Assembly: GCA_900550585.1 (NCBI GenBank)
Contig: URST01000036.1
Location: 1-20,228 of the forward strand
Origin: an uncultured Eubacteriales bacterium
GTDB taxonomy: Bacteria > Bacillota > Clostridia > Oscillospirales > Oscillospiraceae
Length of the DNA: 20,228 bases
Direction of reading: 5' to 3'
Part shown: piece after piece, positions 1 to 6,889 of the stretch
How positions within the stretch are numbered: the first letter of the stretch is position 1
How the letters are laid out: each line of letters begins with the position of its first letter
Program-made: the position numbers and the translations under genes
Notes under the pieces: model-generated
Told to the model about the DNA's origin: nothing
Databases searched by the model: none
What the model saw: only the letters and a program-made list of their open reading frames with translations

Positions 1-589
1 GCATGATGGGGCAGATGTTCAGCACCGTGGCCACGGTGGCCGCCGCGCCGGACACGCGGCCCGTCCGCCGGAACTGGGTCATGTTGCTGGAGAAGAACTG
101 GTGGTGGACCTTGTTCCGGTTGTCCAGCACCCACTGGGCCACCTCGTCCAGGGACTTGCCCGCGTCCCGCAGGTCGGCGGCGCTGTCCACCAGCAGGCCG
201 TAGCCCGAGGAGGAGCACAGCGAGTCGATGACCACCAGCTGCCGGTCGGGGTACTTCTGCCGCAGCTCCTCCGCCGCCAGAAAGGCGTTGTGCACCGAAC
301 CGGACTGGCCGGACGTGAACGCAATATGCAGCAGGTCGCCCTTCTGCAGCAGCTGTTCAAAGAACGCCATATACATCGCCACGTTGATCTGGCTGGTCTG
401 GGGCAGCTTGCCCTCCTGCAGGAACCGGTAGAACCGGGGCAGCGCCTCCGGGTCGCGGCCCATGTCGTCGTCGTACTCCACGCCGTCCACCACATAGGTG
501 TAGAACAGCACCGGGATGTCCCGGCTCTCCATATAGCTGTACGGCAGGTCCACGGTAGAGCAGCAGCTCAGTGTAAATCGTCTTTCCAT
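1..589 (-). CDS. DegV family fatty-acid-binding protein (C-terminus cut by window edge)
   Basis: The frame read from ATG at 589 gives 196 residues and runs off the left edge; DegV proteins are usually about 280 residues, so roughly the last 90 are missing. Seen: a start region with SCCSTVDLP (residues 8-16), the phosphate/acyl-binding type loop TSGQSGSVHN (92-101), IDSLCSSSGYGLLV (121-134) and RRTGRVSG (174-181), all typical positions of DegV motifs. Known of the family: cytoplasmic proteins that bind a long-chain fatty acid and, in Gram-positives, partner with fatty acid kinase FakA. Odd: the usual Asp of the N-terminal DST motif is Cys here, as in a recognisable DegV subgroup. A Shine-Dalgarno GGAGGA sits 3-8 bases before the ATG region, and a TTGACA promoter lies upstream. 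The gene diverges from the DAHP synthase gene. The family is clear; its role here is not. Confidence 0.88.
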   Translation of the reverse strand, partial: MERRFTLSCCSTVDLPYSYMESRDIPVLFYTYVVDGVEYDDDMGRDPEALPRFYRFLQEGKLPQTSQINVAMYMAFFEQLLQKGDLLHIAFTSGQSGSVHNAFLAAEELRQKYPDRQLVVIDSLCSSSGYGLLVDSAADLRDAGKSLDEVAQWVLDNRNKVHHQFFSSNMTQFRRTGRVSGAAATVATVLNICPIM

Positions 590-655
590 TTTCTCCTCCA
601 CATAATACAGAAAATCATGTCATGTAATGCGCGAAACAACTTCTATGTTATGGCA

Positions 656-684
656 ATAGTATACGATTTCACATTTTTTGTCAA
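656..684 (-). promoter_or_regulatory. Sigma-A type promoter for the degV-like gene
   Basis: On the minus strand a perfect -35 TTGACA (679-684) is followed after 17 bases by TACTAT (656-661), which matches the -10 consensus at four of six positions; an overlapping TATACT lies at 15-base spacing. It sits about 70 bases upstream of the start codon at 589. Confidence 0.65.
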
Positions 685-701
685 TATGCGGCAGCGGCGG
701 A

Positions 702-730
702 TTGCCAAAACCGGCGGGACGCGGTATAAT
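702..730 (+). promoter_or_regulatory. Sigma-A type promoter for the DAHP synthase gene
   Basis: TTGCCA (702-707), a 17-base spacer, then a perfect TATAAT (725-730). The expected transcription start near 737 gives a leader of about 28 bases that carries the ribosome binding site. It is divergent from the degV-like promoter; the two -35 boxes are separated by 17 bases. Confidence 0.8.
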
Positions 731-764
731 ATGGCGTTATCATCAACGGACACAGGAGGCGCAC

Positions 765-1778
765 ATGGTCATCATCATCAAAAAAGAAACGCCGGAGGCG
801 GCTATCCGCCAGCTTCTGGCTCAGCTGGCCGCCCAGAACGTCAAGGGCGGCTGCGTGGCCGGTGAGGAGGGCATATTGCTGCCGCTGGTGGGCGAGACGT
901 GGCGTCTCGATCCCGGTGCGCTGCAGGCGCTGCCCTATGTGCAGGAGGTGCGCCGCCTGACACCGCCCTACCGACTGGCCGGGCGCGCCGGTCATCCCGA
1001 TAATACCGTGGTGGCCGTGGGCGAGGCGCGGATCGGCGAAAAATTCTGCCTGATCGCAGGGCCGTGCGCCGTGGAGTCCGCGCCCCAGATCGCCGCCGTG
1101 GCACAGTCGGTGAAGGCCGCCGGCGCACAGGTGCTGCGGGGCGGCGCCTTCAAGCCGCGCACCTCCCCCTATACGTTTCAGGGGCTGGGCCAGGCCGGTG
1201 CGGAGCTGCTGGTGCAGGCGGGCCGGGACGTGGGGCTGCCTGTGGTGACGGAGATCACCGACGTGTCCCAGCTGCCGCTGCTGGCCGATGTGGATATTTT
1301 GCAGGTGGGCGCACGGAACATGCAGAACTACGCGCTGCTGAAGGCGCTGGGTGAGCTGCGCCGTCCGGTGCTGCTGAAGCGGGGACTGTCCGCCACGGTG
1401 GAGGAGTTCCTGCTGGCGGCGGAGTACCTGCTGGCCGGGGGCAACGAGCAGGTGATCCTGTGCGAGCGCGGGGTGCAGAGCGGGCTGTCCGCCGCCCGGG
1501 CCACGCTGGACATCGCCGCCATCCCCGTTCTGAAGCGGGCTACCCACCTGCCGGTGCTGGTGGATCCCAGCCACGCGGCGGGCCGCAGCGAGCTGGTGCT
1601 GCCGCTGGCGCTGGCCGCGGCGGCAGCCGGGGCCGACGGCCTGATGGTGGAGGTGCATGACCGTCCCGCCTGCGCCCTGTCCGACGGCGGGCAGTCCCTG
1701 ACCTGCCGCCAGTTTCAGGAGCTGGCAGAAGCCGTCACCGCCCTCCTCCCCCATGCATGGAGACCGGACGCCCTATAA
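765..1778 (+). CDS. aroF: 3-deoxy-7-phosphoheptulonate (DAHP) synthase, type I-beta
   Basis: Condenses phosphoenolpyruvate and erythrose 4-phosphate to DAHP, the first step of the shikimate pathway, in the cytoplasm. 337 residues. Residues 1-72 resemble the small ferredoxin-like regulatory domain of Thermotoga-type DAHP synthases; the barrel starts near 93. Motifs seen: AGPCAVES (98-105), RGGAFKPRTSPYTFQG (125-140), VGARNMQN (181-188), LLKRG (203-207), VDPSHAAG (266-273), VEVH (295-298) and LSDG (305-308). These give the expected metal ligands Cys101, His270, Glu296 and Asp307. The ATG at 765 has AGGAGG about 7 bases upstream, so longer in-frame starts are unlikely. No other aro gene is adjacent. 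Odd: the segment after CERG reads VQSGLSAARAT, where this family normally has IRTFE..TRNT. Symbol choice (aroF versus aroG or aroA) is conventional. Confidence 0.93.
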   Translation: MVIIIKKETPEAAIRQLLAQLAAQNVKGGCVAGEEGILLPLVGETWRLDPGALQALPYVQEVRRLTPPYRLAGRAGHPDNTVVAVGEARIGEKFCLIAGPCAVESAPQIAAVAQSVKAAGAQVLRGGAFKPRTSPYTFQGLGQAGAELLVQAGRDVGLPVVTEITDVSQLPLLADVDILQVGARNMQNYALLKALGELRRPVLLKRGLSATVEEFLLAAEYLLAGGNEQVILCERGVQSGLSAARATLDIAAIPVLKRATHLPVLVDPSHAAGRSELVLPLALAAAAAGADGLMVEVHDRPACALSDGGQSLTCRQFQELAEAVTALLPHAWRPDAL

Positions 1779-1792
1779 ATCAGAACAGCAGT

Positions 1793-1830
1793 GCCGCCGG
1801 GCGGGATCATCCCTCCGGCGGCGCGTTTTT
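1793..1830 (+). terminator. Intrinsic terminator of the DAHP synthase gene
   Basis: Inverted repeat GCCGCCGG (1793-1800) and CCGGCGGC (1815-1822) with a 14-base loop, followed by GCGTTTTTCTCTTT. It starts 15 bases after the aroF stop and overlaps the last codons of the convergent VanZ-like gene. Confidence 0.7.
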
Positions 1831-2394
1831 CTCTTTACAAAGGCGCAGCAGCGGCCCGGCAAAGGGCAGGAACAGCACATAGCCCGCCAGTCCGCCGGCG
1901 GTGTTGGCGATAAGGTCGGTGATGTCCGCCGTGCGGTGGGTCGTCAGCAGGGGCTGCAGAAGCTCGATGCACAGGCTCAGCAGAAACGCGGCCAGCACCG
2001 TGCGCCACAGGCCCCTCCTCTGCCGCACCAGCGGCCACAGAAAGCCGAAGGGCACCGTCATCAGGACGTTCAGCGCCAGCTGCCGCGCGGCGTTGCCGTA
2101 CCCGTTCCGCAGGTCGCGGAACGGCTCCAGCTCTATGGGCACATAGTGATTCCCCGCCAGCTTCGGCAGGTTGGCCAGCACCGGCAGCAGCGTCACGCCC
2201 AGCACGCAGACCATGTAGAGGGAAAACACCGTCCGCACCGCCAGCGTCCGCCTGCCCGCACGTCTCCAGCGGGGCAGCAGCGCCAGCAGGTACACCGCCG
2301 CCAGCACCGCCAGATCCGGCAGCATCTGTAAAATTTTTCCCATATCCAAATGCGGCATACGGTCCCCCGCCTTCTTTTGCATGCTTATATCCAT
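1807..2394 (-). CDS. VanZ-like family membrane protein
   Basis: About 195 residues, with four or more hydrophobic segments. The VanZ signature is visible: LNVLMTVPFGFLWPL, then IELLQ, then RTADITDLIANTAGGLAGY near the C-terminus. The VanZ family is named after a teicoplanin-resistance accessory protein, but most members are uncharacterised housekeeping membrane proteins; there is no van cluster here, so no resistance role is claimed. Start choice: a GTG at 2412 would lie only about 5 bases from the expected transcription start of the promoter at 2424-2453. I prefer the ATG at 2394, which has CGGAG 7-11 bases upstream; ATGs at 2382 and 2358 are also possible. The gene is convergent with aroF and downstream of gdhA, but separated from gdhA by two terminator hairpins and its own promoter. 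Confidence 0.82.
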   Translation of the reverse strand: MDISMQKKAGDRMPHLDMGKILQMLPDLAVLAAVYLLALLPRWRRAGRRTLAVRTVFSLYMVCVLGVTLLPVLANLPKLAGNHYVPIELEPFRDLRNGYGNAARQLALNVLMTVPFGFLWPLVRQRRGLWRTVLAAFLLSLCIELLQPLLTTHRTADITDLIANTAGGLAGYVLFLPFAGPLLRLCKEKNAPPEG

Positions 2395-2423
2395 TCCGGC
2401 GCTCCGGGGCACCGGGACGATAT

Positions 2424-2453
2424 AGTATAATCAGTTTTTGGAAAAAATGTCAA
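2424..2453 (-). promoter_or_regulatory. Sigma-A type promoter for the VanZ-like gene
   Basis: Minus-strand TTGACA (2448-2453), 18-base spacer, TATACT (2424-2429). It indicates separate transcription from gdhA and decides against the GTG start at 2412. Confidence 0.7.
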
Positions 2454-2487
2454 CTGATACGGGGAAAACTTCAGCAAAACATAAAGA

Positions 2488-2513
2488 AAAGGCCGCCGGA
2501 ACGGACGGCCTTT
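2488..2513 (-). terminator. Second hairpin downstream of gdhA
   Basis: AAAGGCCG (2488-2495) and CGGCCTTT (2506-2513) form an 8-bp stem with a 10-base loop; on the minus strand it is followed by TTTTCTTTATGTTTT-like T-rich sequence. It forms a tandem pair with the stronger hairpin at 2526-2563. Confidence 0.55.
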
Positions 2514-2525
2514 CCCCCATCGGAC

Positions 2526-2563
2526 ATAAAAGGAACTCCCGCCGGAGCGGGAGTTCCTTTTAT
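2526..2563 (-). terminator. Intrinsic terminator of gdhA
   Basis: A perfect 17-bp stem (2526-2542 with 2547-2563) around the 4-base loop CGGA, rich in GC at the top and A/T at the base, giving a TTTTAT tail on the minus strand. It lies 31 bases after the gdhA stop. Confidence 0.85.
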
Positions 2564-2593
2564 GCTTTTCAGTTGTCCCGTGAAGCGTTCGGC

Positions 2594-3946
2594 TTAGAAG
2601 CAGCCCTGCTCCATCATGGCCTCGGCGACCTTCTTGAAGCCGGCGATGTTGGCGCCAGCCACCAGATCGTAACCCAGACCGTACTCGGCAGCGGCCTCGG
2701 CGGACACCTTGTGGATGTTCTCCATCATCTTGTGCAGCTGATGGTCGACTTCCTCGGCAGTCCAGACCAGACGCTCGGAGTTCTGCGCCATCTCCAGAGC
2801 GGAGACGCCCACGCCGCCGGCGTTAACAGCCTTGGAGGGAGCCACGATGATGCCCTTCTGCGCACGCAGATAGTTCAGAGCATCGTTGGTGGTGGGCATA
2901 TTGGCGACCTCGATGTAGTACTTCACGCCGGAAGCAGCGATCTTCTCAGCGGACTCCATCTTGACATCGTTCTGCATAGCGGCGGGCATGTACACGTCAA
3001 CATCCTTGACGCCCCAGCACTTCTCGCCGGCGACGAACTCGCAGCCGAACTTGTCGGCATAGGGCTTGCAGTGCATGGGATCCTTGGCACGCATCTCCAG
3101 GATGAAGTTCAGCTTCTCGTCGGTGATCACGCCGTCGGGATCGTGCACATAGCCGTCGGGGCCGGCGAAGTAGGTGACCTTGGCGCCCAGCTGAGCGGCC
3201 TTCTTCATGATGCCCCAGCCCACGTTGCCGTAGCCGGAAATGGCGATGCGCTTGCCCTCGATGGTGTCGTTCTCGTGCTTCAGCACTTCCTGCAGGTAGT
3301 ACATAGCGCCGTAGCCGGTGGCCTCGGGACGGATCAGGGAGCCGCCATAGCTCAGGCCCTTGCCGGTCAGAACGCCGTTCTCCCACACGCCCTTCAGGCG
3401 GCGGTACTGGCCATACAGGTAGCCGATCTCACGGCCGCCCACGCCCATGTCACCGGCGGGAACGTCGATGTCGGGCCCGATATAGCGATACAGAGCGGTC
3501 ATGAAGCTCTGGCAGAAACGCATGACCTCGGCGTCGGACTTGCCGGCGGGATCAAAGTCGGAACCGCCCTTGGCGCCGCCGATGGGCAGGCCGGTCAGGC
3601 TGTTCTTGAAGGTCTGCTCAAAGCCCAGGAACTTGATGATGCCCTCGTACACGTTCTTCTGGAAACGCAGGCCGCCCTTGTAGGGGCCGATGGCGCCGTT
3701 GAACTGGCAGCGCCAGCCGCGGTTGGTGTGCCACTGGCCGTTGTCATCGCACCACACCACGCGGAAGGTGAACATACGCTCAGGCTCGACCATGCGGCCC
3801 AGCAGATCGACCTTCTCGTACTCGGGGTGCTTCTCGATCACAGGCTCCAGAGAGGACAGGACTTCCTCGACGGTCTGCACGAACTCAGGCTCGTTGCCAT
3901 GCTTGGTCTTGACGTTCTCCAGAACGCTGGCCAGATAAGCATTCAT
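2594..3946 (-). CDS. gdhA: NADP-specific glutamate dehydrogenase
   Basis: Interconverts 2-oxoglutarate plus ammonium and glutamate with NADP(H); the main ammonium-assimilating dehydrogenase in many gut anaerobes; cytoplasmic hexamer. 450 residues, the normal length for the hexameric class. Seen: YKGGLRF (89-95) with substrate lysine Lys90, PIGGAKGGSDFDP (121-133) with catalytic Lys126, PAGDMGVGGREIGYL (163-177) with Asp166, and the Rossmann dinucleotide motif SGYGNVG (237-243). Start chosen at the ATG at 3946 because AGGAGG lies just upstream and the protein then begins like other GdhA enzymes; the longer frame to 4033 would read through the 5' leader. Single gene with its own promoter (4021-4049) and tandem terminators. 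The gene is slightly more AT-balanced and codon-optimised than its neighbours, as expected for a highly expressed gene (impression, not computed). Confidence 0.96.
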   Translation of the reverse strand: MNAYLASVLENVKTKHGNEPEFVQTVEEVLSSLEPVIEKHPEYEKVDLLGRMVEPERMFTFRVVWCDDNGQWHTNRGWRCQFNGAIGPYKGGLRFQKNVYEGIIKFLGFEQTFKNSLTGLPIGGAKGGSDFDPAGKSDAEVMRFCQSFMTALYRYIGPDIDVPAGDMGVGGREIGYLYGQYRRLKGVWENGVLTGKGLSYGGSLIRPEATGYGAMYYLQEVLKHENDTIEGKRIAISGYGNVGWGIMKKAAQLGAKVTYFAGPDGYVHDPDGVITDEKLNFILEMRAKDPMHCKPYADKFGCEFVAGEKCWGVKDVDVYMPAAMQNDVKMESAEKIAASGVKYYIEVANMPTTNDALNYLRAQKGIIVAPSKAVNAGGVGVSALEMAQNSERLVWTAEEVDHQLHKMMENIHKVSAEAAAEYGLGYDLVAGANIAGFKKVAEAMMEQGCF

Positions 3947-4020
3947 AAATAATTCCTCCTCAAATAAATGTTCCGTTCGGAATGTGTCGGCGCGGTGTTT
4001 CCACGCTTCCATCTGTACCG

Positions 4021-4049
4021 ATGATAACACCATTTTCCTTTTTTCTCAA
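4021..4049 (-). promoter_or_regulatory. Sigma-A type promoter for gdhA
   Basis: Minus-strand TTGAGA (4044-4049), 17-base spacer, TATCAT (4021-4026). Predicts a 5' leader of about 68 bases before the ATG at 3946. Confidence 0.7.
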
Positions 4050-4248
4050 GGGGTCAGCGGACAAATCCCCTCTTTGCACCCGTAAAAAATCCGTCCTTCT
4101 TTTTGTGCATATTGTTGAATCTCCGTTGACAAAACCCTGCACCAAACCCCCGCGAAACCGGCACGTTTTTTGCGAAAGCGCCGTTGCTTTTGCACTTTAA
4201 AGCGCGGCCGCTTTTCCGCGCAAAATTGCGGGACTGTCCGTCTGCATC

Positions 4249-4276
4249 TTGACTTTTTTTCGATTTACCTTATAAT
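4249..4276 (+). promoter_or_regulatory. Sigma-A type promoter for the phosphoribosyltransferase gene
   Basis: TTGACT (4249-4254), 16-base spacer, perfect TATAAT (4271-4276). The leader to the ATG at 4366 would be about 83 bases. Confidence 0.75.
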
Positions 4277-4365
4277 GTAGACTGTCGCTGTATTGTGCAG
4301 CGCTCCCAATTCATGACGGCAGACGGCCCGTTCTCCGCGCCGCGCCGCAAAAGGAGTTTTGAATC

Positions 4366-4926
4366 ATGTCTGTATATCCCATTACCGTGGCCGGTCTGCA
4401 GCGGGAGCTGCCCATCTGTAAGGTGACCGACGATCTGTACATCGGTGCTTTTATCTGCTTTGGCGACGCGGAGCTGACCGTGGCCTGTGCCCGCGAGATG
4501 CTGGCGCTGGTGGACCGGGACAGCTACGACTATCTGTTCACTGCCGAGGCCAAGTCCATCCCCCTGATCCACGAGATGGCCCGCCAGAGCGGCGCCGACA
4601 AGTATTTCATCGCCCGGAAGGGCCCCAAGGCCTACATGCCCGATCCCATCCATGTGGAGGATAAGTCCATCACCACCGCCGGCGTGCAGAAGCTGTATCT
4701 GGGCCGGGACGACGCCGACCTTATCCACGGCAAGCGCATCCTGCTGATGGACGACGTGATCTCCACCGGCGGCTCCATCCACGCCATGGAGGAGCTGGTG
4801 AAGCTGGCGGGCGGCACCGTGGTGGGCCGCGTGGCCGTGCTGGCCGAGGGCGAGGCCGCCGAGCGCACCGACATCAAGTTCCTGGCTCCCCTGCCGGTGT
4901 TCAACGCCGACGGCAGCGTCAAGTGA
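4366..4926 (+). CDS. Phosphoribosyltransferase, adenine phosphoribosyltransferase-like
   Basis: Type I phosphoribosyltransferase of 186 residues. The PRPP-binding motif RILLMDDVISTGGS spans residues 124-137, with the two acidic residues Asp129 and Asp130 and the TGG loop. Such enzymes join a nucleobase to PRPP to make a nucleoside monophosphate. The close relation to adenine phosphoribosyltransferases and the adjacent adenine deaminase gene make adenine the best guess for the substrate, but xanthine or hypoxanthine cannot be excluded from sequence alone. AAAGGAG lies about 10 bases before the ATG at 4366. It has its own promoter (4249-4276) and terminator (4955-4992), so it need not be cotranscribed with the deaminase gene. 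Cytoplasmic. The N-terminal 60 residues give no further motif that I recognise. Confidence 0.82.
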   Translation: MSVYPITVAGLQRELPICKVTDDLYIGAFICFGDAELTVACAREMLALVDRDSYDYLFTAEAKSIPLIHEMARQSGADKYFIARKGPKAYMPDPIHVEDKSITTAGVQKLYLGRDDADLIHGKRILLMDDVISTGGSIHAMEELVKLAGGTVVGRVAVLAEGEAAERTDIKFLAPLPVFNADGSVK

Positions 4927-4954
4927 ACCGGGCGCCAAGACGGCATACATAAGT

Positions 4955-4992
4955 AAAAAGTGTGGCAGCATCAAGGCTGCCGCACTTTTTTT
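4955..4992 (+). terminator. Intrinsic terminator after the phosphoribosyltransferase gene
   Basis: A 15-bp stem with one G-T pair: AAAAAGTGTGGCAGC (4955-4969) with GCTGCCGCACTTTTT, 6-base loop, then a run of seven T. It starts 28 bases after the stop codon. Confidence 0.88.
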
Positions 4993-5005
4993 ATGGCTGG
5001 GCGTC

Positions 5006-5034
5006 TGGACATTCTTTATAAGCTGTGGTAATAT
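5006..5034 (+). promoter_or_regulatory. Possible promoter for the adenine deaminase gene
   Basis: TGGACA (5006-5011), 17-base spacer, TAATAT (5029-5034). Moderate matches; it lies directly after the upstream terminator and about 60 bases before the start codon. Confidence 0.45.
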
Positions 5035-5092
5035 TTAGAATTAACATAACTAATGGCTTTTGGGAGTCATATGCGGAAAGGAGCCTACCTAT

Positions 5093-6823
5093 ATGTCTGT
5101 GAAGGAAAGCTATGCCGGCAAGATTAACCGCAAGCTCAACAAGAAACTGCGGGTCATCGCCGTAGCCGCCGGCCGGGAGCCGGCGGATCTGGTGCTGAAG
5201 AACGCCACCTACGTCAACGTGTTCTCCAACGAGCTGTGTCACGGCGACATCGCCGTGGCCGAGGGCCTTATCGTGGGCATGGGCGAGTACAGCGGCGCCG
5301 TGGAGGTGGATGTCTCCGGCAAGATCGTGCTGCCGGGCTTCGTGGACGCCCACATCCATCTGGAGAGCTCGCTGGTGAGCCCCACGGAGTTCGCCAAGGC
5401 CGTGCTGCCCCACGGCACCACCACCGTCATCACCGATCCCCACGAGATCGCCAACGTCATGGGCACCGACGGCATCGAGTACATGCTGCAGGCCACGGAG
5501 GATCTGCCGGTGGACGTGCGGTTCATGCTGCCCTCCTGCGTGCCGGCCACGCCGCTGGATGAGTCCGGCGCCAATCTGGACTACCGGGCCATCGACTCGT
5601 TCTACGACCATCCCCGTGTGCAGGGTCTGGCGGAGATGATGAACTTTGTGGGCACCATCAACGGCGACCCTCAGGTGGTGGAGAAGATCGTGGCCAGCCA
5701 GGCGCACCACAAGAAGATCGACGGCCACGCCCCCGACCTGAAGGGCAACGACCTCAACGCCTATGTGGCGGCGGGCGTGTACTCCGACCACGAGTGCCAC
5801 GATCTGGCGGACGCCATCGCCAAGCTGGAGCGGGGGCAGTTCATCATGATCCGCGAGGGCACCGCCGCCCGCAATCTGGAGGCACTGGCCCCCCTGCTGT
5901 GCGACAAGTATGTGGAGCGGTGCATGTTCTGCACCGACGACAAGCACCCCAACGACCTGCTGGAGAAGGGCCACATCGACTATATCGTGAAGAAGGCCAT
6001 CTCCCTGGGCGCAGACCCCATCACCGCCATCAAGGCCGCCTGCCACAACGCGGCGCGGTACTTCCTGCTGAACAACCGCGGCGCCATCGCTCCCGGCTAT
6101 TTGGGGGATTTCGTGGTCATCGACGACTTCCAGCATTTCAACATCGAGAAGGTGTTCAAAAAGGGCGAGCTGATGTACAGCGACGGCGTGCTGAAAGACT
6201 TCCCCACGCCGGAGATCGACCCGTATCTGGTGAAGCACGCCCACGACACGTTCCATGTGGCCTCCCTCACCGCCGCGGACTTTACCGACAGCCGGCCCCA
6301 CGCCGTCATCGGCATGGTCAACGGTGAGATCACCACCACCGACGGCGGCTACACCGACCGCATCGACGTGGACTACGACATCCTGAAGATCGCCGTTATC
6401 GAGCGGCACAAGAACACCCACCATATCGGTCTGGGCTACATCAAGGGCTACGGCCTGAAGAAGGGCGCCGTGGCCACCAGCATCAGCCACGACAGCCACA
6501 ACATCATCGTGGTGGGCACCAACGAGGAGGACATGGCCTTCGCCGCCAACCATATCGTACAGAACCACGGCGGCATCACCGTGGTGGAGGACGGACAGGT
6601 GAAGGGCGACGTGCTGCTGGCCATCGCGGGCATCATGTCCGACGACAGTCTGGTCAATGTGAACCGGGATCTGGAGGCCGCCAAGGCCGCCGCCTACGCG
6701 CTGGGCGTGTCCGAGGGCATCGACCCGTTCATGACCCTGAGCTTCATGGCGCTGCCGGTGATCCCCAGCCTGCGCATCACCACCCGCGGCGTGTTCGATG
6801 TCAACTCCCAGCGGTATGTGTAA
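5093..6823 (+). CDS. ade: Adenine deaminase
   Basis: Hydrolyses adenine to hypoxanthine and ammonia (purine salvage and catabolism); cytoplasmic metal-dependent amidohydrolase. 576 residues, the usual length for bacterial AdeC/Ade. Seen: the amidohydrolase metal site GFVDAHIHLESS (82-93, His87 and His89), the DPHEIANVMG motif (115-124), GHAPDL (211-216), SDHE (231-234) and CTDDKHPNDLL (280-290, with the metal/catalytic Asp at 282), followed by NAARYFLLNNRGAIAPGY, the adenine-deaminase form of the amidohydrolase tail, and the family-specific C-terminal domain to residue 576. Start: the ATG at 5093 has AAAGGAG 9 bases upstream; an in-frame ATG at 5060 lacks a ribosome binding site. Together with the preceding phosphoribosyltransferase it gives the cell two routes for adenine: direct salvage to a nucleotide, or deamination with release of ammonium that gdhA could use (inference). 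Confidence 0.95.
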   Translation: MSVKESYAGKINRKLNKKLRVIAVAAGREPADLVLKNATYVNVFSNELCHGDIAVAEGLIVGMGEYSGAVEVDVSGKIVLPGFVDAHIHLESSLVSPTEFAKAVLPHGTTTVITDPHEIANVMGTDGIEYMLQATEDLPVDVRFMLPSCVPATPLDESGANLDYRAIDSFYDHPRVQGLAEMMNFVGTINGDPQVVEKIVASQAHHKKIDGHAPDLKGNDLNAYVAAGVYSDHECHDLADAIAKLERGQFIMIREGTAARNLEALAPLLCDKYVERCMFCTDDKHPNDLLEKGHIDYIVKKAISLGADPITAIKAACHNAARYFLLNNRGAIAPGYLGDFVVIDDFQHFNIEKVFKKGELMYSDGVLKDFPTPEIDPYLVKHAHDTFHVASLTAADFTDSRPHAVIGMVNGEITTTDGGYTDRIDVDYDILKIAVIERHKNTHHIGLGYIKGYGLKKGAVATSISHDSHNIIVVGTNEEDMAFAANHIVQNHGGITVVEDGQVKGDVLLAIAGIMSDDSLVNVNRDLEAAKAAAYALGVSEGIDPFMTLSFMALPVIPSLRITTRGVFDVNSQRYV

Positions 6824-6837
6824 GGCTTTACAGAGAA

Positions 6838-6880
6838 CGACAAAAGAGGGACGGCCCAAAGGGCCGTCCCTCTTTTGTCG
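6838..6880. terminator. Bidirectional terminator shared by ade and the giant LRR gene
   Basis: A perfect 20-bp inverted repeat (6838-6857 with 6861-6880) around the loop AAA. The base of the stem has AAAA/TTTT on both strands, so it can end transcription from both sides. It lies 14 bases after the ade stop and 9 bases beyond the stop of the convergent LRR gene. Confidence 0.9.
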
Positions 6881-6889
6881 TATCGGTCA

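Larger units (their letters stand above)
3947..4365. other. Intergenic region between gdhA and the phosphoribosyltransferase gene
   Basis: 419 bases without a gene. It holds the gdhA leader (about 68 bases, with a small TTCCG/CGGAA hairpin), the gdhA promoter, the promoter of the phosphoribosyltransferase gene and that gene's leader of about 83 bases. Between the two promoters (4050-4248) the sequence is AT-rich in part and contains a short AAAGCG/CGCTTT hairpin (4199-4214) and a TTGACA at 4126-4131 without a matching -10. I see no purine riboswitch core in the 4283-4365 leader. Confidence 0.5.

Noticed and set aside
1807..2394. Glycopeptide resistance through vanZ
   Set aside because: Only the VanZ-like fold family is supported; there are no vanHAX or regulator genes in the window.
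2438..3952. A plus-strand open frame of 504 codons opposite gdhA
   Set aside because: It runs through two terminator hairpins and mirrors the glutamate dehydrogenase codons; His/Leu/Gly-rich with no family resemblance.
4126..4131. A second promoter starting at a TTGACA upstream of the phosphoribosyltransferase gene
   Set aside because: No -10-like sequence at 15-19 bases distance; the GC-rich stretch there does not fit.
4283..4365. A purine riboswitch in the leader of the phosphoribosyltransferase gene
   Set aside because: The leader is long enough only in part, and I could not find the conserved three-way-junction loop sequences.
4991..6859. A minus-strand open frame of 622 codons opposite the adenine deaminase gene
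   Set aside because: Antisense shadow; the plus frame carries all adenine deaminase motifs and a ribosome binding site.
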